Source: Geoalkalibacter ferrihydriticus DSM 17813
Lineage (GTDB): Bacteria > Desulfobacterota > Desulfuromonadia > Desulfuromonadales > Geoalkalibacteraceae
DNA: 64,000 nucleotides
Direction: 5' to 3'
Assembly (NCBI RefSeq): GCF_000820505.1
Contig: NZ_JWJD01000003.1
Location: forward strand, 340,411-404,410
Below the pieces are notes generated by a model. That model did not search any database and was not told the origin of the DNA. It saw nothing but the letters and a program-made list of their open reading frames with translations. Below are positions 31,805 through 41,323 of this stretch, in pieces. The translations under genes and the position numbers were made by a program. How positions within the stretch are numbered: position 1 is the first letter of the stretch; the number at the start of each line of letters is the position of its first letter.

Positions 31805-32994
31805 CAAGCAGAAAGGGTCTCGGCGGCCAATTTATCCCAGGCCGGCAGACTAGCTTCAATCATGGCCAGGTCGACGCAGTAGGCAATACGGAAAAATCCC
31901 GGAGCGCCGAAACCCGACCCCGGCACCAGCAGCAGGTTGTGTTTCTGCGCCTGCTTGACGAATTCAACATCGTCGGCCAGGGGCGATTTGGGGAACAGGT
32001 AAAAACCGCCGTCGGGTTTGACCATCTGAAAGCCGAGGGCGCTCAGGTGGTTGTAGAGCAGGTCGCGCTTTTTCTGGTATTCGGCCACATCCACGCTGGC
32101 GCGCTGCAAGCCGGCCACCAGCAACTGCATGAGAGCCGGCGCATTGACGAACCCCAATACGCGGTTGCAGAATATCGCCCCTTCCATGAATTGCTCGACC
32201 TCACGCATCTGCGGGTTGGCGGCGAGATAGCCGATGCGTTCACCCGGCAGGGCCAAGTCCTTGGAATGGGAGGTGGCGATGACCGCGTTGCGGATGCAGG
32301 CAAAGATGGATGGTACTTCCTTGCCGTCGTAACTTAAACGTGCGTAGGGCTCATCGGAAATCACGTAGATCTGGCGGCCCAGTTCCTTTTCCTTCTGCTC
32401 CAGCATCCGCCCCAGTGCGGCCAGGGTTTCGCGCGGATAGACGACGCCGGTGGGGTTGTTGGGCGAATTGAGAATAAGGGCTCGGGTTTTTGGGCCGATC
32501 GCCGCGGAAATTGCCTCAATGTCGGGCTGAAAAGTCTCCCGGTCGGTCCACACCTCCACCGGCACGCCGCCGTGATTGTCGATATAGAACTTGTACTCAA
32601 CGAAATAGGGGGTGAGGATAATGACCTCTTCCCCCGGGTTGAGAATGGTCTTGAGAATCACGTTGAGGGCGCCGCCCGCGCCGCAAGTCATGATCACATG
32701 GCGGGCGGCCACCGGCAAACCGCTTTTCTCGGTGAGAATATCGGCCACGGCGGCGCGAGTCTGTTCATGCCCGGCGTTATTCATGTAACGGTGCATGCCG
32801 CTCAGAGGTCGTTGCGCCAATTCCAGCAACTGCACGCGAAATGCCTCGGGCGGCTCCACGGCGGGATTGCCCAGGGTGAAATCAAACACATTCTCCGCGC
32901 CGTATTTTTCGCGCAGGGTCGCGCCTTCCTCGAACATTTTGCGGATCCACGAGGCGCGCTCGATAAATCCCTGGACCTTGTCGGCTATGGCCAT
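31804..32994 (-). CDS. PLP-dependent aminotransferase (aspartate aminotransferase-like)
   Basis: 396 residues, fold-type I class I/II aminotransferase. NVFDFTLGNPAVEPPEAF near the N-terminus, the NSPNNPTGVVYPRE motif, SDEPYARLSYDG, and the PLP lysine in SHSKDLALPGERIGY. The closest family I recognise is the one usually annotated as aspartate aminotransferase with N-terminus ADKVQGFIERASWIRKMFEEG; substrate not proven. AAGGAG precedes ATG at 32994, so the 18-residue extension is dropped. Divergent from the pheA-tyrA-aroA cluster, which may hint at aromatic amino acid transamination. Confidence 0.88.
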   Translation of the reverse strand: MAIADKVQGFIERASWIRKMFEEGATLREKYGAENVFDFTLGNPAVEPPEAFRVQLLELAQRPLSGMHRYMNNAGHEQTRAAVADILTEKSGLPVAARHVIMTCGAGGALNVILKTILNPGEEVIILTPYFVEYKFYIDNHGGVPVEVWTDRETFQPDIEAISAAIGPKTRALILNSPNNPTGVVYPRETLAALGRMLEQKEKELGRQIYVISDEPYARLSYDGKEVPSIFACIRNAVIATSHSKDLALPGERIGYLAANPQMREVEQFMEGAIFCNRVLGFVNAPALMQLLVAGLQRASVDVAEYQKKRDLLYNHLSALGFQMVKPDGGFYLFPKSPLADDVEFVKQAQKHNLLLVPGSGFGAPGFFRIAYCVDLAMIEASLPAWDKLAAETLSA

Positions 32995-33223
32995 GTCAAT
33001 CAACTCCTTGAGGTAGGTGAGGGCTACGCAGAATACACCGCAGCTCACAATCGGCGCAGTTTAGCTTTATGTGCGCAACGGGGTCAAGAACTGCGGTGGT
33101 GAATTTAGGGCCTTGGAGCGATGTGGAACTGGTCCGGCACTGAGAAATTCTTCCGGCCCGAAGTTGCATTTTGCCTTGGATTAAGCTAAATTGCCTGCTT
33201 TCCAACTGATGGAGAGGTGTGAC

Positions 33224-34300
33224 ATGGCAGAGGATAAGCTCGGCCCGCTGCGGCAGAAAATCGATGAAATCGATGACCGGATTCTGGACCTTCTCAATGA
33301 GCGGGCGCGGGTGGTCATCGAGGTCGGTCACGCCAAGGCCGGTGAGCAGAAGGAATTTTATGTTCCCAGCCGCGAACAGGCGATCTATCGACGTCTGAGC
33401 GACGGCAACCCGGGGCCGTTTCCCTCGGAGGCGATTCGTAGCGTTTATCGCGAGATCATCTCCGCCTGCCTATCGCTGGAAGAGCCCATGAAGGTTGCTT
33501 TTCTCGGGCCTCAGGCGACCTTTACCCATGTCGCCGCCATGCAGCAGTTCGGACTCTCCGCGCGCCTGGTGCCGCTCAAAAGCATTTCCGCGGTTTTCGA
33601 GGAGGTACAGCGCGGGCGTGCCCATTACGGCGTGGTGCCTGTCGAGAACTCCAATGAAGGCATCGTCTCCCATACTCTGGACATGTTTATGGGGTCGGAT
33701 CTCAAGGTCAGTTCCGAGATTCTCTTGGAGATTTCCCACGATTTGCTTTCGCGTAGTGGGCGTCCCGAAGATGTGCGCAAGGTTGTCTCACATCCTCAGG
33801 CCCTGGCCCAGTGCCGCCGCTGGCTGGAGGAAAATCTTCCAGAGGTGCCGTTGGTCGATGTGGCCAGTACGGCGTTAGCTGCGCAGATGGCGACCGAGGA
33901 CGAGAGTGCCGCGGCTATTGCCAGTGAGATGGCGGCATCTTTTTATGGCCTTAAAGTCGTGAAGGCCAAAATTGCCGATAATCCAAATAATTTTACGCGC
34001 TTTCTGGTAATCGGGCGTAACACCCCCGAACGTAGCGGCAAGGACAAAACCTCCATCATGTTCAGCGTCAAGGACGAGCCGGGCATTCTTTACCGCATGC
34101 TCGAGCCGTTCAGCAAACGCCAGATCAATCTGAGTAAAATCGAAAGTCGGCCTCTCAAGTCAAAGGCTTGGGAATATATCTTCTTTCTTGACCTGGAAGG
34201 ACACCTTGACGATCCGGCGGTTGCCGAGGCGATTGCCGAACTGCACAACTACTGCCAGTTTCTGAAGGTCCTCGGTTCCTATCCCAAAGCGCGCCCCTGA
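33224..34300 (+). CDS. pheA: bifunctional chorismate mutase/prephenate dehydratase
   Basis: 358 residues. P-protein of phenylalanine synthesis. An AroQ-type chorismate mutase domain (about 5-88, LRQKIDEIDDRILDLLNERA), a prephenate dehydratase domain (about 92-272, VAFLGPQATFTHVAA, VVPVENSNEGIVSHTL, NFTRFLVIG), and a C-terminal ACT domain (about 280-355, ESRPLKSKAWEYIFFLD) for Phe feedback. GGAGAGG precedes ATG 33224. First gene of an aromatic run. Confidence 0.96.
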   Translation: MAEDKLGPLRQKIDEIDDRILDLLNERARVVIEVGHAKAGEQKEFYVPSREQAIYRRLSDGNPGPFPSEAIRSVYREIISACLSLEEPMKVAFLGPQATFTHVAAMQQFGLSARLVPLKSISAVFEEVQRGRAHYGVVPVENSNEGIVSHTLDMFMGSDLKVSSEILLEISHDLLSRSGRPEDVRKVVSHPQALAQCRRWLEENLPEVPLVDVASTALAAQMATEDESAAAIASEMAASFYGLKVVKAKIADNPNNFTRFLVIGRNTPERSGKDKTSIMFSVKDEPGILYRMLEPFSKRQINLSKIESRPLKSKAWEYIFFLDLEGHLDDPAVAEAIAELHNYCQFLKVLGSYPKARP

Positions 34301-34308
34301 GGTTGATT

Positions 34309-35181
34309 GTGACGAATACTGATTTTTTCATTCCCCGCCTGGCAATTGTCGGCGTCGGCCTGATCGGAGGGTCTCTGGCGTTGGCGTTGCGCCAAGCCGG
34401 AGCGGTGGGCGAGGTCATCGGCATCGGCCGCGGTTTGGCCAATCTCGAAAAAGCCCTGGAGTTGGGCATCGTCGATGAAATCACCCAGGATGTGGTGGCG
34501 GGCACCCGCGAGGCCGACGTGGTGTTTCTTGCCACCCCGGTTTGTAAGCTGGGCGAGGTGGCAGCGGCGATCATCCCGTCTCTGAAGGACGGCGCGGTCG
34601 TCACCGATGGCGGCAGCGTCAAGGCCAGTGTCATTGCCGAGATTGAGCCGCTATTGCGACCCGAGGTTTCTTTCGTGCCCGGTCATCCCATTGCGGGGAC
34701 CGAACAGAGCGGTGCCGAGGCGGCCTTTGCCAGCCTGTATCGCAACCGGCGCTGCATTCTCACGCCAACGGCGCGCACCTCTGGCGAGGCACTGGAGCTG
34801 GTGCAGCGCATGTGGCAGACGAGCGGCAGTGAAGTGGTGGTCATGGAGGCTGAAAAGCATGATCGCATTCTTGCCGCCATCAGCCACCTTCCGCACATGG
34901 TCGCCTACTCCTTGGTCAATGCGGTGGGATCCTACGATCGCTACGAAGAAAACATTCTTGAATACTCCGCTGGTGGATTTCGTGACTTCACCCGCATCGC
35001 CTCTTCCGATCCCAGCATGTGGCGCGACATCGCCTTGACCAATCCTGAGGCCCTCATCGAGATGATGGAGCGCTTTGAGTGCTTTTTCGCGGAACTCAAG
35101 GAAGATGTGCGCAGCGGCAAGGGTGAGCGACTCTATGAGTTTTTTCAGCGTTCCAAGGAACTGCGCGACAACATCCTGTGA
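34309..35181 (+). CDS. tyrA: prephenate dehydrogenase
   Basis: 290 residues. NAD-dependent oxidative decarboxylation of prephenate on the tyrosine branch. Rossmann motif LAIVGVGLIGGSLALAL, DGGSVKASV, FVPGHPIAGTEQSGAEAA, HDRILAAISHLPHMVAYSLVN, and AGGFRDFTRIASSDPSMWRDI. TGAGG overlapping the pheA stop is 6 nt before GTG 34309, preferred to TTG 34303. Followed by aroA. Confidence 0.95.
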   Translation: MTNTDFFIPRLAIVGVGLIGGSLALALRQAGAVGEVIGIGRGLANLEKALELGIVDEITQDVVAGTREADVVFLATPVCKLGEVAAAIIPSLKDGAVVTDGGSVKASVIAEIEPLLRPEVSFVPGHPIAGTEQSGAEAAFASLYRNRRCILTPTARTSGEALELVQRMWQTSGSEVVVMEAEKHDRILAAISHLPHMVAYSLVNAVGSYDRYEENILEYSAGGFRDFTRIASSDPSMWRDIALTNPEALIEMMERFECFFAELKEDVRSGKGERLYEFFQRSKELRDNIL

Positions 35182-35217
35182 GGCGGCAGTTTTCCGGCCG
35201 CCAGTGAGAAGCAAGCC

Positions 35218-36510
35218 ATGACCCAGTCTTTGACTCTGACCGCCTCGGGCGGACTGCGCGGCGAAATTACCGTGCCCGGCGACAAATCCATCTCTCATCG
35301 CTCCATCATGCTCGGATCCTTGGCCGAAGGCACGACCCGGGTCCATGGTTTTCTCGAGGGCGAGGACAACCTCTCCACCCTCAAGGCGTTCCAGGCCATG
35401 GGCGTGGACATCATCCGTCACGCCGGCGGCATGCTTGAGATTCAGGGCCGCGGCCTGCATGGGCTGCGCGAACCGGGTGATGTGCTGGACTGTGGCAATT
35501 CGGGCACGACCATGCGCCTGATGACGGGGCTGTTGGCCGCCCAGCGGTTTTTTACGGTACTGACGGGTGACCAGTATCTGCGGCGGCGACCCATGAAGCG
35601 TGTGGTCGAGCCTCTCTCTCTCATGGGCGCCCGCATCTGGGGCCGCGACGGTGGGGAGCGGGCTCCTCTGGCGATCAACGGCTCTGCCCTGCAGGGCATT
35701 GAATATCGCTCGGCGATTGCCAGCGCCCAGGTCAAGTCGGCCCTGTTGTTGGCGGGTCTCTATGCTCAAGGGGAAACCTCGGTGTATGAGCCGCATCTCT
35801 CTCGCGACCATAGTGAACGCATGCTCGCTTTCTTCGGCGCCGATTTGCGCACTCGTGACGGTGGTGTGACGCTCTCTCCACAGCCACGCCTGGAGGGACG
35901 CGAAGTTCAGGTTCCGGGGGATATCTCGTCGGCGGCGTTTTTTCTGGTGGCGGCCCTGATTGTGCCGGGTTCGGAGTTGCTGGTGCGAAATGTCGGCATC
36001 AATCCGACCCGCAGCGGGGTGATCGATATCCTGCAACAGATGGGCGGCGATCTGCGCTTGCTTGACGAACGCAACCTTTCGGGCGAACCGGTGGCCGATA
36101 TCCTGGTGCGCGGAAGTTCCCTGCGCGGCATCGTGATCGGTGGCGACCTGGTGACGCGGGCGATTGACGAGTTTCCGGTAATCAGCGTGGCGGCGGCGCT
36201 GGCTGAAGGCACCACACTCATCCGTGATGCCCAGGAGTTGCGTGTCAAGGAAACCGACCGCATCGCCGCCATGGTCAAGGAACTCTGCGTCCTCGGCGCT
36301 CGCGTTGAAGGTCTGGAGGACGGTATGCGCATCGAGGGCGTCGCTGATTTACAAGGTGGTCGCGTGGGTTCACATGGCGATCATCGCATTGCCATGAGCA
36401 TGGCTGTGGCTGCTCTGCGAGCCAGGGCACCGGTGACCATCGAGGATATCGGCTGCACAGCCACTTCTTTTCCCAACTTCTGGCAACTTCTTGAGCAGGT
36501 GAGAAAGTAG
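35218..36510 (+). CDS. aroA: 3-phosphoshikimate 1-carboxyvinyltransferase (EPSP synthase)
   Basis: 430 residues. Makes EPSP from shikimate-3-phosphate and PEP. VPGDKSISHRSIMLGSLAEG near the N-terminus, DCGNSGTTMRLMTGLLA, YLRRRPMKRV, and the C-terminal RVKETDRIAAM and SHGDHRIAMSMAVA. The GNSGTTMRLM wording is that of the Bacillus-like class rather than the E. coli-like GNAGTAMR form. Lies between tyrA and cmk. Confidence 0.96.
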   Translation: MTQSLTLTASGGLRGEITVPGDKSISHRSIMLGSLAEGTTRVHGFLEGEDNLSTLKAFQAMGVDIIRHAGGMLEIQGRGLHGLREPGDVLDCGNSGTTMRLMTGLLAAQRFFTVLTGDQYLRRRPMKRVVEPLSLMGARIWGRDGGERAPLAINGSALQGIEYRSAIASAQVKSALLLAGLYAQGETSVYEPHLSRDHSERMLAFFGADLRTRDGGVTLSPQPRLEGREVQVPGDISSAAFFLVAALIVPGSELLVRNVGINPTRSGVIDILQQMGGDLRLLDERNLSGEPVADILVRGSSLRGIVIGGDLVTRAIDEFPVISVAAALAEGTTLIRDAQELRVKETDRIAAMVKELCVLGARVEGLEDGMRIEGVADLQGGRVGSHGDHRIAMSMAVAALRARAPVTIEDIGCTATSFPNFWQLLEQVRK

Positions 36511-36605
36511 AGTTTCTCATTGGGCCCTGGTTGTTTGTAAGGTGCTAAAAGCAGACAACTGACCGAGCGGGTGTCCAAGATCAGGGACAAAGGACAAAGG
36601 ACGGA

Positions 36606-37289
36606 ATGAAAAGACAACCCATTGTCGCCATCGATGGTCCTTCTGGAGCCGGCAAGAGCACCATCAGCAAGCTTCTTGCGCGCCGCCTCGGTTTTGCCCA
36701 TATTGACACAGGGGCCATGTATCGCTGCGTTGCCCTGGCGGCATTGCGGCGCGGCATCGATGCCGAAGATGAGGTTTCTCTTGCAGAATTGAGCCTGGCG
36801 TTGCGTATTGAATTCCGCCCCGTTGGTGACGAGCAGCAGGTTCTGCTTGACGGCGAAGATGTCAGCGGCGCCATTCGTACCCCCGAAGTCAGCCTGCTGA
36901 CCTCGCGCGTATCCTCGGTATCCGAGGTGCGCGAGAATCTGGTGGAGCTTCAGCGGCGCATGGGCGAAGTGGGGGGCGTGGTGCTTGAGGGGCGCGACAT
37001 AGGCACGGTGGTTTTCCCCCAGGCCCAAGCCAAGTTTTTTCTTACCGCTTCAGCGCGGGAACGAGGTCGTAGGCGCTATCTGGAACTCAAGGGCAAGGGG
37101 CTTGACGTGGATCTGGAGACAACCATCGCTGAGGTCGAAGCCCGTGATGCCGCCGACAGTACGCGACAGCACTCACCTTTGGCCCAGGCGCCGGACGCGG
37201 TGCTGATCGATTCAACGGGGCTGAGTATTGATCAAGTGGTTGCGCGTATGGAAGCGGTGGTGGTCGCGCGCCGCAAAATGCAGGAGTAA
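36606..37289 (+). CDS. cmk: cytidylate kinase
   Basis: 227 residues. Phosphorylates CMP and dCMP. P-loop IDGPSGAGKSTISKLL, then HIDTGAMYRCVALAALRRG, the long CMP-binding insert, and LEGRDIGTVVFPQAQAKFFLTASARERGRRR. Upstream is a short ACAAAGGACAAAGGAC repeat that could act as a ribosome site. Followed closely by ispH. Confidence 0.96.
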   Translation: MKRQPIVAIDGPSGAGKSTISKLLARRLGFAHIDTGAMYRCVALAALRRGIDAEDEVSLAELSLALRIEFRPVGDEQQVLLDGEDVSGAIRTPEVSLLTSRVSSVSEVRENLVELQRRMGEVGGVVLEGRDIGTVVFPQAQAKFFLTASARERGRRRYLELKGKGLDVDLETTIAEVEARDAADSTRQHSPLAQAPDAVLIDSTGLSIDQVVARMEAVVVARRKMQE

Positions 37290-37294
37290 GGCGT

Positions 37295-38140
37295 ATGCCC
37301 ATAAACATTCTTCTGGCGCGCAGTGCCGGCTTTTGCTTTGGTGTTAAGCGTGCGACTCGCATGGCTTTTGAGGCCGCCGAATCCCATGACGGCATCTGTT
37401 CCCTCGGCCCCATCATTCATTCGCCGCAACTGGTGAAAAAGCTCGAAGAAAAAGGCGTGGTGGTGGTTGATAGGGTCAATGAAATCCCCGAGGGAGCGGT
37501 CATCATTCGCTCCCATGGCGTCACCAGCGGTGAACTCAAAGAGATTAACGACCGCCATTTAGAAGTGGTGGATGCCACCTGCCCATTTGTTAAAAGTGCC
37601 CAGGACCATGCCGCCTTGCTGAGCCGTGAGGGGTATGCGGTGGTGCTGGTCGGGGAACGTGAGCACCCTGAGGTGCAGGGCATTCTCTCTTATGCTGAGA
37701 GTGGAGATGTGTTTGTTGTCGGGGCAGCGGCCGAGGCCGAGGCGATTTCGCGCCGCAAACGTCTAGGGCTCATCGCGCAGACAACGCAATCCTTTGAAAC
37801 TTTTCGTCAGGTCGCCGCTATCTGCCTTGATAAATGTCAGGAACTTCGAATCTTTAATACCATCTGCGATGCAACCAGTGTCCGCCAGGACGAGGCGCAA
37901 GAAATCGCACACAGATCTGACCTGGTGCTTGTCATCGGTGGTTTTAACAGCGCCAACACTTCCCGCCTTGCGCAGATCTGCGCCGATATCCAGCCGCGCA
38001 CTCAGCATATCGAAACCGCCGAGCAGCTGCGCAAGGAGTGGTTCGAAGGGGTTGAAACCGTCGGGATTACGGCCGGTGCATCGACTCCGCGCTGGTTGAT
38101 TGATGAGGTGATCCTCGGGGTTCAGAAGATCTCCAATTAA
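37295..38140 (+). CDS. ispH: 4-hydroxy-3-methylbut-2-enyl diphosphate reductase
   Basis: 281 residues. Last MEP-pathway enzyme, giving IPP and DMAPP. The three cluster cysteines are in AGFCFGVKRA, VDATCPFVKSAQ and NTICDATSVRQDEA; IIRSHGVTSGEL and the VIGGFNSANTSRL substrate motif are present. It starts 5 bp after cmk and ends 109 bp before rpsA, a common cmk-ispH-rpsA order. Confidence 0.96.
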   Translation: MPINILLARSAGFCFGVKRATRMAFEAAESHDGICSLGPIIHSPQLVKKLEEKGVVVVDRVNEIPEGAVIIRSHGVTSGELKEINDRHLEVVDATCPFVKSAQDHAALLSREGYAVVLVGEREHPEVQGILSYAESGDVFVVGAAAEAEAISRRKRLGLIAQTTQSFETFRQVAAICLDKCQELRIFNTICDATSVRQDEAQEIAHRSDLVLVIGGFNSANTSRLAQICADIQPRTQHIETAEQLRKEWFEGVETVGITAGASTPRWLIDEVILGVQKISN

Positions 38141-38249
38141 AGAGTTTGTTTTTTCCTTCAGTTTATGCTACTTTCCGGTCCTATTGTTTCGAGAAACAAA
38201 GGAAACCTGCCGAACGGCGGCAGGAAATTCGCTAGGGGGAACCGCTTTA

Positions 38250-39989
38250 ATGGTCGAAAACAAGGGTCAGTTTAACGAAAACGAAGACGAGTTTATGGAC
38301 GGCGACGACGAGTTGGAAGACGCGGAAACGTTTGCCGAACTCCTTGACAGCACGCATAAGGCGCTCAAGCCGGGTGAAGTCGTCAAAGGGGTCGTGGTGC
38401 AAAAGAATCCCGATTCCGTCGTGGTTGATGTCGGGTACAAATCGGAAGGGATCATCTCCCTGAACGAGTTTGTCGAGGATGGTGTCGCCGCTGACATCGG
38501 CGTCGGCAGCGAATTCGATGTGCTCTTCGAAGGCACGGACAACGAAACCGGTCTGGTTCGCCTTTCCAAGCGCAAAGCCGATCAGCAGAAGGTCTGGAAC
38601 GGCCTGGAAGAAGATGCTGTCGTGGAGGGTCGCATCCTGTCGCGCATCAAGGGTGGCCTTTCCGTTGATATCGGAGTTAACGCATTTCTGCCTGGATCCC
38701 AAGTTGATCTGCGGCCGGTGCGCAATCTGGAGAAGATGATCGGCGAAGTTTTCAAATTCAAGATCATCAAGCTCAATAAAAGACGCGGAAATATTGTGTT
38801 GTCGCGTCGTGTACTGCTTGAGGACGAGCGCGAGAATATGCGCGGCAAAACCCTCGAAAATCTTGAGGAAGGCAAAGTTGTCGAAGGGGTTGTTAAAAAC
38901 CTCACCGATTACGGCGCTTTTATCGATCTTGGCGGTATCGACGGTTTGCTGCATATCACCGACATGTCGTGGGGCCGGGTCAATCACCCCTCCGACATTC
39001 TCAATGTCGGCGATCGCATCAATGTCAAGATCCTTAAGTTTGACCAGGAAAAAGAGCGGGTTTCTCTGGGTCTTAAGCAGATTACCCCGGATCCCTGGGA
39101 AGAAGCTTCCGGCAAGTATCCCGTGGGAGAGCGGGTTGTCGGCAAGGTTGTGAGTCTTACCGATTACGGTGCTTTCGTCGAGCTTGAAGAAGGCGTCGAA
39201 GGCTTGATTCACGTTTCGGAGATGAGCTGGACCAAGCGCATCAAGCACCCCAACAAAATCCTCAATATCGGTGATGAGGTCGAGTCTCTGGTGCTCGCCG
39301 TTGATGCCGATAACCGTCGCATTTCCCTGGGGCTGAAGCAGGTTGAGCCCAATCCCTGGGATATCATCGGCGAGAAATTCCCGGTCGGCACCATTATTGA
39401 GGGACAGGTCAAGAATATCACCGATTTCGGTATCTTTGTCGGGGTCGATGAAGGCATTGACGGTTTGGTGCATATCTCCGACATCTCCTGGATCAAGCGG
39501 ATCAAGCATCCCTCCGAAGTTTATAAGAAGGGCGACACGGTCAAAGCCGTGGTTCTCAACATCGATCGCGAGAACGAGCGCTTCAGCCTAGGCGTCAAGC
39601 AACTGGCCGCGGATCCCTGGGAAACCATTCCCCAGCGTTACCGCCCCGGTACGATCGTCAAGGGCCAGGTCACGTCCGTCACCGATTTCGGCATCTTCCT
39701 TGAGATTGAAGAGGGGATTGAAGGTCTGATTCACGTCTCTGAAATCAGCAAGGAAAAAGTCGATTCGCCCAAGAATTTCGCCAAAGTCGGTGATGATCTT
39801 GAAGCGGTGGTGCTCAATGTCGATATGGATGACCGTAAAATTGGTCTTTCCATCAAAAAGATCTCCGACCAGAAGGAAAAGGCCGAGGTCGATGCCTATC
39901 TTGGCTCGCAGAAAGAGGCGACCTCAAGCCTTGGCGCCCTGCTTCAGGGAGCCATGAGCAAGGCCGCCGGGGATAAAAAAGAAGACTGA
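38250..39989 (+). CDS. rpsA: ribosomal protein S1
   Basis: 579 residues. mRNA-binding 30S protein with about six S1 OB-fold repeats; the repeats from about 190 on share DYGAFIDLGGIDGLLHITDMSW, DYGAFVELEEGVEGLIHVSEMSW, DFGIFVGVDEGIDGLVHISDISW and DFGIFLEIEEGIEGLIHVSEIS. The N-terminus is strongly acidic (NEDEFMDGDDELEDAE). Chosen start ATG 38250 with TAGGGGGAA upstream; the longer frame from 38184 has no family support. Confidence 0.96.
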   Translation: MVENKGQFNENEDEFMDGDDELEDAETFAELLDSTHKALKPGEVVKGVVVQKNPDSVVVDVGYKSEGIISLNEFVEDGVAADIGVGSEFDVLFEGTDNETGLVRLSKRKADQQKVWNGLEEDAVVEGRILSRIKGGLSVDIGVNAFLPGSQVDLRPVRNLEKMIGEVFKFKIIKLNKRRGNIVLSRRVLLEDERENMRGKTLENLEEGKVVEGVVKNLTDYGAFIDLGGIDGLLHITDMSWGRVNHPSDILNVGDRINVKILKFDQEKERVSLGLKQITPDPWEEASGKYPVGERVVGKVVSLTDYGAFVELEEGVEGLIHVSEMSWTKRIKHPNKILNIGDEVESLVLAVDADNRRISLGLKQVEPNPWDIIGEKFPVGTIIEGQVKNITDFGIFVGVDEGIDGLVHISDISWIKRIKHPSEVYKKGDTVKAVVLNIDRENERFSLGVKQLAADPWETIPQRYRPGTIVKGQVTSVTDFGIFLEIEEGIEGLIHVSEISKEKVDSPKNFAKVGDDLEAVVLNVDMDDRKIGLSIKKISDQKEKAEVDAYLGSQKEATSSLGALLQGAMSKAAGDKKED

Positions 39990-40010
39990 TTCCCCTTCGG
40001 ATGACTCTCC

Positions 40011-40038
40011 GGATCCCCGGCCCGTGCGCCGGGGATCC
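40011..40038 (+). terminator. hairpin between rpsA and sppA
   Basis: 10-bp perfect stem GGATCCCCGG/CCGGGGATCC with an 8-nt loop. No T-run, so a transcript-stabilising or partial terminator structure is as likely as full termination. Confidence 0.5.
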
Positions 40039-40058
40039 GCTTCGGTCCGAAAGAAATT

Positions 40059-40946
40059 ATGAATAAACGTCCCTTCCTGATGGCGCTTGCAACTTTTGGC
40101 GCCATTTTCCTTGTATTTTTTTTGATTATCCTCGCCGTCGGCAGCCTGACGGGGCGCTCCGCCTCGTTTCCTCTCGGAGACAGAGTTGGGGTGGTTCCCA
40201 TTACCGGGGTGATTTTATCCTCTGAAAAAATAAACGAGAGTATCGTTAAATTCCGTGACGACCCTTCCATCAAGGCTGTTGTTTTGCGTATCGATTCGCC
40301 TGGAGGAGGAGTAGGGCCATCTCAGGAAATTTTCGAGGAGGTGCGACGTACCGCAGAAATAAAGCCGGTTGTAAGCTCCATGGGGTCGGTTGCAGCTTCG
40401 GGAGGATATTATGTCGCTGCACCATCCACACGCATCGTGGCCAATCCTGGAACGATTACCGGCAGTATCGGGGTGATCATGGAGTTCACTAATTTTCAGG
40501 AACTTCTGGGAAAAATCGGACTTAAGACGCAGGTGATTAAAAGTGGGGAGCACAAGGATATCGGATCACCTGTACGCCCCATGACCGAGGAAGATACACA
40601 AATCCTGCAAGCCCTTATCGACGATGTCCACGACCAGTTCGTGGCAGCCGTGGCGCAAGGTCGTTCTCTGGAGTACGCCGAAATTCTCGCACTTGCAGAT
40701 GGGCGTATTTTCAGCGGGCGTCAGGCCTTGTCCTTAGGGCTTGTCGATGAAATGGGCAATTTGCGCGATGCCATCCAATTGGCTGCTGAATTGGCTGGTA
40801 TTAAGGGCGATCCCCGAACCGTTTATCCGGCGGCGGAAAAGCCTAAACTCTTTGATTATCTGATTCAGGAAAGCGCGGCACGATTGCGCCAGAGCCTGCA
40901 GGGGCAGAATGCCGATGGCCTGCAATATTTGTGGCAGGGGAATTGA
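40059..40946 (+). CDS. sppA: signal peptide peptidase SppA (short form)
   Basis: 295 residues, single-domain SppA. One N-terminal membrane helix (about 7-30). The nucleophile Ser is in SMGSVAASGGYYVAAP, and the general-base Lys is in GLKTQVIKSGEHKDIGSP. VLRIDSPGGGVGPSQEI and ITGSIGVIMEFTNFQELL are also typical. Digests leftover signal peptides in the membrane. Followed by ihfB after 17 bp. Confidence 0.94.
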   Translation: MNKRPFLMALATFGAIFLVFFLIILAVGSLTGRSASFPLGDRVGVVPITGVILSSEKINESIVKFRDDPSIKAVVLRIDSPGGGVGPSQEIFEEVRRTAEIKPVVSSMGSVAASGGYYVAAPSTRIVANPGTITGSIGVIMEFTNFQELLGKIGLKTQVIKSGEHKDIGSPVRPMTEEDTQILQALIDDVHDQFVAAVAQGRSLEYAEILALADGRIFSGRQALSLGLVDEMGNLRDAIQLAAELAGIKGDPRTVYPAAEKPKLFDYLIQESAARLRQSLQGQNADGLQYLWQGN

Positions 40947-40963
40947 CCAGGAGAAATGAAACC

Positions 40964-41254
40964 ATGACTAAAAGCGAGTTGATTGAGCAATTGGCTGTTG
41001 AGAATGTGGCTTTGAGTAAAAAAGAAGCCGAACTGGTTGTTAACACTATTTTCGACAGCATCAGCCAGGCATTGATTGGAGGCGATCGTGTTGAAATCCG
41101 CGGATTTGGCTCCTTTACCATTCGCGAACGTGATGCTCGTGAGGCACGCAACCCCAAAAGCGGTGATCTTGTGAAAATTCCGCCGAAAAAGACCCCTTTT
41201 TTCAAGACCGGAAAAGAACTGCGGGAGAGAGTAAACAACGGATCCTGCTGCTGA
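40964..41254 (+). CDS. ihfB: integration host factor beta-type DNA-binding protein
   Basis: 96 residues. HU/IHF fold; TKSELIEQLAVENVALSKKEAELVVNTIFDSI, then the DNA-wrapping arm RGFGSFTIRERDAREARNPKSGDLVKIPPKKTPFFKTGKELRERVN. The rpsA-proximal position and sequence fit IhfB rather than HU. AGGAGAAA site before ATG 40964. A strong hairpin follows. Confidence 0.92.
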   Translation: MTKSELIEQLAVENVALSKKEAELVVNTIFDSISQALIGGDRVEIRGFGSFTIRERDAREARNPKSGDLVKIPPKKTPFFKTGKELRERVNNGSCC

Positions 41255-41285
41255 AAGGCCACGGCGACGTTAGGACCCGAAATTA

Positions 41286-41323
41286 CATAAAGCCCCGCGA
41301 TCGTCAGATTGCGGGGCTTTATG
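41286..41323 (+). terminator. terminator after ihfB
   Basis: 13-bp perfect stem CATAAAGCCCCGC/GCGGGGCTTTATG (41286-41298 and 41311-41323); moderate T content after it. Confidence 0.7.

Noticed and set aside
34651-36036. 461-residue open frame antisense to tyrA and aroA
   Set aside because: Both plus-strand genes have full family motifs; the antisense frame has none.
36580-36601. ACAAAGGACAAAGGAC tandem repeat as CRISPR or microsatellite
   Set aside because: Only two to three short units; more likely a ribosome-site-like sequence before cmk. No CRISPR array is seen anywhere in the window.
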